Source of the DNA: Adiantum capillus-veneris
Taxonomy: Eukaryota > Streptophyta > Polypodiopsida > Polypodiales > Pteridaceae
Assembly: GCA_014529385.2 (NCBI GenBank)
Contig: CM043955.1
Location: 152,878,140-152,942,139 of the forward strand
Reading direction: 5' to 3'
Length of the DNA: 64,000 nucleotides
Both the position numbers and the translations under genes were made by a program. The notes under the pieces are model-generated. The model made no database searches, had not been told where the DNA came from, and saw only the letters and a program-made list of their open reading frames with translations. Shown here piece after piece: positions 59,515 through 64,000 of this stretch; the stretch's first letter is position 1; the number at the start of each line of letters is the position of its first letter.

Positions 59515-59593
59515 CATTCCCTAAGATTGGAGATTAAGAGGTCAGGGAGAAAGGTTGAGAGGGAAGCAAGTGAATAATGGATGTCCACAAACA

Positions 59594-59607
59594 CTCCCCC
59601 CTTCCTT
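59594..59607 (-). other. Polypurine tract of element B
   Basis: AAGGAAGGGGGGAG on the minus strand abuts TGTTTG; same purine run as element H. Confidence 0.7.
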
Positions 59608-59614
59608 GGGTAGA

Positions 59615-60382
59615 TCATACCGTTTGAAATGATGTCGTCACCCTTTGAAACCAATTGTTCCAATTGGTAATAGGTGAGGATTTTTGCCAGTAGTTTTCTA
59701 TTACCCTAGGTGCCTCGTCAAGTTGCAAGGGTGGTAAGGTACTCTCCCAGGATCGAACTTGAAGTGGTTCATCAGGTGATTCTTGAACACTGGGAGGTGT
59801 GGATTCTTTTGTAGCTTCATGGAGGTCCACTACTATAGATGGAGGCTGTGTAGAAGCTTTTACCTCTATGGATGTATTACATGAGGAGCTAGAAGCTTCA
59901 TGGAACTCCCCCCTTCCTGAGCTAGGTGGAATAAATTGGTTTTGCCTTGGAGCCCAAACTAGCTCTGGACTAGGTGTGTAGCATTCTGTGATCTTTCCCT
60001 TCCCACGGTCTGCCATTGGCTTTAGCGTTACACTGTTTGACTCATATGGGTTTGTTGTCGATAGGGAAGGACACATTTTACGTTTAGGGACCCAAATTTG
60101 CTCACTTCCATCATAGTAGCCTTGGGCTTCTAATAGTTGTTTTGGAATCCATCGTGATTTGGTCTTGACTCTCCTAGGGCGCGCTCTTGGTTTTTCGGGA
60201 AAATTTTTTCTTGGAATGGATGGGAGGGTTGAGGTAGTTGGAAGTAAGGCCTTGGGGACCCATTGGTATGTACTCTTAGGTCGTGCAGGTTGAGTACTTG
60301 CAATATCACTGCTTGCTGCAACTACAAGTGTTGAAGTGCTAGGTTCATGGGTAGCCGGCAAAGACGAGTTAACCACCTTGGC
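59615..60382 (-). CDS. Post-integrase tail of element B with repeated W-x-P-K motifs
   Basis: A frame of about 253 codons in phase with the upstream polyprotein (TAA at 60383-60385 separates them). Basic and Pro/Ser-rich. Motifs YQWVPKALL, SRWIPKQLL, QIWVPKRKM and LVWAPRQNQF occur at irregular spacing of about 20-55 residues, like short linear binding motifs. No catalytic domain is visible. A related stretch occurs in element H (56491-56911), so the module is shared by at least two copies. Function unknown; packaging, targeting or Env-like roles cannot be told apart. Confidence 0.55.
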   Translation of the reverse strand, partial: AKVVNSSLPATHEPSTSTLVVAASSDIASTQPARPKSTYQWVPKALLPTTSTLPSIPRKNFPEKPRARPRRVKTKSRWIPKQLLEAQGYYDGSEQIWVPKRKMCPSLSTTNPYESNSVTLKPMADRGKGKITECYTPSPELVWAPRQNQFIPPSSGRGEFHEASSSSCNTSIEVKASTQPPSIVVDLHEATKESTPPSVQESPDEPLQVRSWESTLPPLQLDEAPRVIENYWQKSSPITNWNNWFQRVTTSFQTV

Positions 60383-60760
60383 TTATGAATGTTGGCTATC
60401 CTTCAACTTTGCTAGAGTTTGCAACGTAGGTGACTTTGCTTGAATGATAGGGGTAAGAGTCGGTGGTCGCATCGTGACACTACCAGTATCCCAATCAATA
60501 GTGCATTTGGTTGCCAACATCCACGTGCGTCCCAAGTTTACGTTGCCTTCCATATCTCCCGCGGGCATGACTAGAAACCTCTGCACTATGCTTCCATTGT
60601 CATAGACAACAGGGGTCTGAAGGACTCCAAGAATAGCAGTTTTCTTTTTATTAATGCCCTGCATCGTACTCGCGTATAGGGTCGGTTTCTCTAATTGACA
60701 CCAAACTCCATAGGATAACAAATTGTGTTTAGCTCACGTATCTAATAAGGCATTGTATAG
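60383..60760 (-). pseudogene. Second retropepsin-like domain downstream of integrase in element B
   Basis: Right after integrase, in the same frame, the protein reads ALLDT, then TGA at 60734-60736, then AKHNLLS. The stop sits exactly where the Gly of an aspartic protease D-T-G-A motif is expected. About 80 residues later comes NLGRTWMLATKCTIDWDTGS, the counterpart of the ILGRPWL...DW segment of canonical retropepsins (compare ILGRPWLMAMKAKQDWGTG in element C). Spacing fits one retropepsin fold of about 100-110 residues. The ordinary protease of this family lies upstream of RT (seen in element A), so this would be an extra copy. It is inactive here because of the stop. Confidence 0.6.
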
Positions 60761-62401
60761 TACTTTCCCATAGGGGCTATTTAGCTCAATTGGGTATCGT
60801 AGGGGTGGCTCAGATTCTAATGAGTCGTCATCTGTGTCCTCGAAAAATGCTTGCGTGATTCCCAGATTAGCCTCTCGTTGGCATCTAAGACGTTGTTGTC
60901 GTTCTCGAGCCTCAACTCTTGCTTGGATTTTTTTAAGCTCTGCTTGTTCCTTGGCAACCTTCTTTTGATGGATGGCTTGCAACTCTTCCTGGCTTAGAGG
61001 ATCATAATATCTTTTGAATTTACTCCCATTAAGGAATCCAATGGTTTCAACTCCATCTAGAGTCTCCACACGAATGGTACCTTGCGGGGTAATTTCACAC
61101 ACTCGATATGGTCCCTTACCAGCGTATTTCAATTTCTTCTTTTCATTACGTACCCCGTACATAAGAACTTTATCACCAACCTTGATGTCTTTATCCTTTA
61201 AATGGCTATCAAACAACTTCTTTCTCCTATCCTTCTCCACTAGAGCATTTCGCACAGCTAATTGCCTCTCTTCATCTAGCCTTTCCAGGATATATAATCG
61301 CTCCACTAAGGGGTTACCATCCCAACCTTCTTGAGAAGCTACTCGAAGACTAGGAATGACAAACTCCCATGGCATAACTGCTTCTTGGCCATACACCATC
61401 TTAAACGGTGTGCAATTAATAGCAACTTTATACGCAGTACGATAAGCCCGTAAAGCTGATGTAAGCTTTAGGTCCCAATCAGTGCGATGAGCCTCGACTG
61501 TCTTTGTCAAAATGGAGATGAGAGTTTTGTTGGTACTCTCAGCTTGGCCATTTGCTTGGGGATAATAGGGTGTAGACTTGTGGTGAGATATCATGAAGTT
61601 TGATGTGAGTTCTTTTATTACTTCATTTATAAAATGAGTTCCATTGTCACTCACAAGTTCAAAGGGGCATCCAAAACGTGTGATAATGTTCTCAAAGAGG
61701 AACTTAGCTGTCGTTTTTGCATCCGCCTTTCGTGTTGCTTTTGCTTCAGCCCATTTGGTTACATAGTCGGTAGCCACAATGATATATCGTGATTGCGTGT
61801 TACGTGCAGCCGGACTAATTGGTCCTACAAAGTCTAAGCCCCACTTTTCAAATGGTTGGGTTACCTTGATGGGATGTAGAGGCATCCTATCCCTTCTTTG
61901 TGGCTTGTTGAAGCGTTGGCATTCATCACATCCCTTTGCAAAAAGTGATGCATCCTTAAACAGAGTGGGCCACCAATAGCCTGACTGTAAGATCTTTCGG
62001 GCAGTCAACTTTCCTGAAAAGTGACCACCAGCTACGCCCATGTGTGCCTCTTGTAGAATATATAAATACTCATCCTCGCGGGCACAGCGTCTAAGAACAT
62101 CATCTTTTCCTCTCTTATAGAGAGTTCCAGCCAGTAAGCAATAGGATTCGCATTCCTTGATTAATTTTCGAGCTATATCTTTTCGCAGCTCTTTGGGTGG
62201 AAAACCATTAACTAAGAAGTTAACAATGTTTTCACTCCATTCAGGCATTGTCTCAACAATGAACAAAGGAGTATCAGGAAATTCATCATCAACCCCCGTA
62301 GGAGCTTCGCCATTAGGGATACGAGATAAATGATCAGCCATGACATGTTTCCTCCCAGGCCTCACAACAACGGTGAAGTCAAACTCAAGAAGAATTAACA
62401 A
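60737..62401 (-). CDS. Integrase of element B
   Basis: Opens after the TGA at 62402-62404 with LLILLEFDFTV (end of RNase H), then HHCC (AHMGVAGGHF; CDEC), aspartates in GLDFVG and VSDNGTHF and glutamate in GQAESTNK. A C-terminal region with GKGPYRV and LNGSKFKRYYDP follows, then a charged coiled stretch rich in K, E, Q and R. DDE is complete. No chromodomain is visible, which fits the non-chromovirus lineages. It ends at the TGA in the second retropepsin-like domain. Confidence 0.88.
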
Positions 62402-64000
62402 TCATCGTGTAATTCGACCTGTGGAACACGGCTTGTTTACCAAATATAGCAATGCTTGATGATCAACATAAAACACAAACTTGGTAGCAAGAAGGTAATA
62501 GCGAAATTTCTTTACTGCGTAAATCATAGCTAGACCTTCGCGCTCTGTAGTAGTGTAGTTCATCTCAGCCTCATTTAATTGGCAACTTGCAAAGCTAATA
62601 GGGTAGTCCAATTTATGTTCTCCTGGTTGAGTTAGAACACACCCAATAGCAAAATTTGATGCATCAATATGCACATGAAAAGGTACATTCCAATCAGGTG
62701 TTCGCAGGATTGGAGCACTTGTTAGGGCCTTCTTTAATAACTCATAAGATTGATGACATTCTTTCGTCCAGTGAAACTCGATAAGAAGCTTGTACAATGG
62801 ACGCGCTATCTCGACAAAGTTTAAAATAAACCTTTGATAATAACCAACATGGCCCATAAATCTTTGAACTCCTTTATAGTTCGTAGGTGTTGGAAAATCG
62901 ACGATGGCTTTAATCTTACTCTCATCTGTGGATATCCCGTTCTTGGACACTATATGCCCTAGAATGACTCCATGCTTAACCCAAAATTGGCATTTGAAAG
63001 GGTTCAATGAGATGCGATAAAATCTGAACCTTTCAAATATTTTTCGTAGATATAACAAATGCTTCTCCCAAGAAGAATAAACACAAAGGTCATCTAGGAA
63101 AGCTTCACAAAACTCCCTTATAAATTCTTTAAACGCAGTGTTTATTAATCGTTGGAATGTAGCAGGGGCATTTGTTAAGCCAAAAGCCATAACACGAAAT
63201 GCAAACACTCCAAACTCTGTGATAAAAGCAGTTTTAGCTTGGTCCTCTAATGCAATTGTGATTTGATTGTAACCAGAGTACCCATCTAAAAAGCTATAAG
63301 CTTCCTTGCCCGCAACTCTTTCAAACACATGTTCTGAATATGGCAAGGGATAATGATCTCTCCTAGTAGCTGCATTAACTTTCTTGAGGTCCACGCACAC
63401 TCTTAGTTTCCCATTCTTTTTTGGCACAATGACTATTGGAGAAACCCATTCTGAGTGCTCAATAGGGTATATGAATCCACATTGGATAAGTTTTTCAATC
63501 TCCTCTTGTACAATTTTGGCGTACTTAGGATTCATTGGATAGGGTCGTTGCTGGACGGGTTTAGCAGTGTTGATCATGGGAATTGTATGTTGCACCACAG
63601 AAGGTGGAACGCCCTTCATGTCATGATATGTCCAAGCAAAGATATCCTTGTATTCCTTGAGAAGCTCCTTAAGTACAGCCTCTTCAGTTTTGGTAAGGTC
63701 TTGAGCAATAAAGACTGGTTTAGACTCCTCACCTGGTTCTGCTAATTCTATCTCTTTAACTACCATTGGACCATCATAGACTCCACCGCTTCCATTCGTA
63801 GGTATTCGTTGGGCTTTGGCATACACAACCTTTCGCTCCCCCGTGGTATAAGATTTAAAATGTTCAGGAGCCGTATGTAAGTCAGTAGGCTCTTGTCCTG
63901 ACGGATACCTTTCTTTTAGTTTTGCCTCCTTTTGTTGTTGTGCTAACTCTTGGTTTTGACGTCTTCTTATAGTTCGACTCAATTTCGGCTTTGTAACCTC
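62402..64000 (-). CDS. Reverse transcriptase and RNase H of element B (partial, enters from right edge)
   Basis: Pre-RT region (PVFIAQDLTKTEEAVLKEL), then RT with VQQRPYPMNPKYAK, FIYPIEHSEWVSPIV, DLKKVNAATRRDHYPLPY, FLDGYSGYNQI, FGLTNAPATFQ, FLDD and a thumb region (LGHIVSKNGIS). RNase H follows with HIDASNFAIG, NEAEMNYTTTEREGLA and FYVDHQALLYL, keeping the D, E and D positions. TGA at 62402-62404 follows GRITR, where the family has Trp. The frame is open beyond the edge, so any internal start is not the true start. Confidence 0.9.
   Translation of the reverse strand, partial: EVTKPKLSRTIRRRQNQELAQQQKEAKLKERYPSGQEPTDLHTAPEHFKSYTTGERKVVYAKAQRIPTNGSGGVYDGPMVVKEIELAEPGEESKPVFIAQDLTKTEEAVLKELLKEYKDIFAWTYHDMKGVPPSVVQHTIPMINTAKPVQQRPYPMNPKYAKIVQEEIEKLIQCGFIYPIEHSEWVSPIVIVPKKNGKLRVCVDLKKVNAATRRDHYPLPYSEHVFERVAGKEAYSFLDGYSGYNQITIALEDQAKTAFITEFGVFAFRVMAFGLTNAPATFQRLINTAFKEFIREFCEAFLDDLCVYSSWEKHLLYLRKIFERFRFYRISLNPFKCQFWVKHGVILGHIVSKNGISTDESKIKAIVDFPTPTNYKGVQRFMGHVGYYQRFILNFVEIARPLYKLLIEFHWTKECHQSYELLKKALTSAPILRTPDWNVPFHVHIDASNFAIGCVLTQPGEHKLDYPISFASCQLNEAEMNYTTTEREGLAMIYAVKKFRYYLLATKFVFYVDHQALLYLVNKPCSTGRITR

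Larger units (their letters stand above)
58619..59593 (-). repeat. Candidate 3' LTR of element B
   Basis: On the minus strand it starts TGTTTGTGGACATCC after a polypurine tract and ends CAAACA at 58619, about 975 bp. A TATA box (TATATATAAAG, minus) lies at 59504-59514. The left boundary is a motif-based guess. Confidence 0.55.
58619..64000 (-). mobile_element. Element B: Athila/Tat-like Ty3/gypsy element, 3' half
   Basis: Enters from the right edge with pre-RT sequence. It then runs RT, RNase H, integrase, a retropepsin-like domain, a WVPK-repeat tail, polypurine tract and LTR, all in one minus-strand frame broken by three stops (62402, 60734, 60383). RT motifs with the FLDGYSGYNQI form place it with the Athila/Tat lineages. 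No second RNase H of the element C type is seen. Gag and the 5' LTR lie outside the window. Confidence 0.85.

Overview
The window looks like repeat-rich nuclear DNA from a land plant. The evidence is Athila/Tat-type Ty3/gypsy retrotransposons with tRNA-Asp-type or other tRNA primer sites, copia remnants with initiator-Met primer sites, two CACTA (En/Spm) DNA transposons with plant TNP2 and Transposase_24 genes, a LINE fragment, many long (GA)n/(CA)n tracts, and one candidate plant-specific cell-cycle gene. The species cannot be fixed from this sequence. There are no operons, rRNAs, convincing tRNAs or CRISPR arrays.

Left part. Element A (minus strand) runs from a 5' LTR at 7468-8043 leftward off the window. 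It has a tRNA-Asp-type primer site, gag, protease and integrase, but an in-frame deletion of about 1.54 kb has removed reverse transcriptase and RNase H. Between 8044 and 12790 lie a long imperfect hairpin (8785-8942), short degenerate repeats and a decayed LINE (about 11560-12640, minus).

Central part. Three elements are nested. A degenerate copia-like element E (LTRs 12791-13019 and 34531-34910) holds CACTA element D (14740-33294, duplicated AAG). D holds a complete Tat-type LTR retrotransposon C (20692-30009) flanked by GCAT. D carries broken TNP2 (minus) and Transposase_24 (plus) genes in divergent orientation, and between them an array of short palindromes that C has split. C carries Gag, protease, RT, two RNase H domains and integrase, but has two nonsense codons, one frameshift and a lost catalytic glutamate.

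Second CACTA. Element K (35782-43464, duplicated CAT) has matching 12-bp ends, arrays of a GCGTCGCTAT motif at both ends, a six-exon TNP2 gene and a three-exon Transposase_24 gene. I see no damage in either gene, so K may be autonomous.

Right part. From 44390 to 54320 the sequence is mostly unrecognised, with a possible SIAMESE-RELATED CDK-inhibitor gene (46869-47222, minus), a degenerate minisatellite of about 120 bp units (49150-50180) and a 465-bp tandem duplication. From 54323 to the right edge are three minus-strand gypsy 3' ends, apparently nested (H contains J, J contains B). B's polyprotein continues past integrase into a second retropepsin-like domain and a tail with repeated W-(V/I)-P-K motifs. 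Part of that tail is also present in H. This post-integrase module is the most unusual coding architecture in the window.
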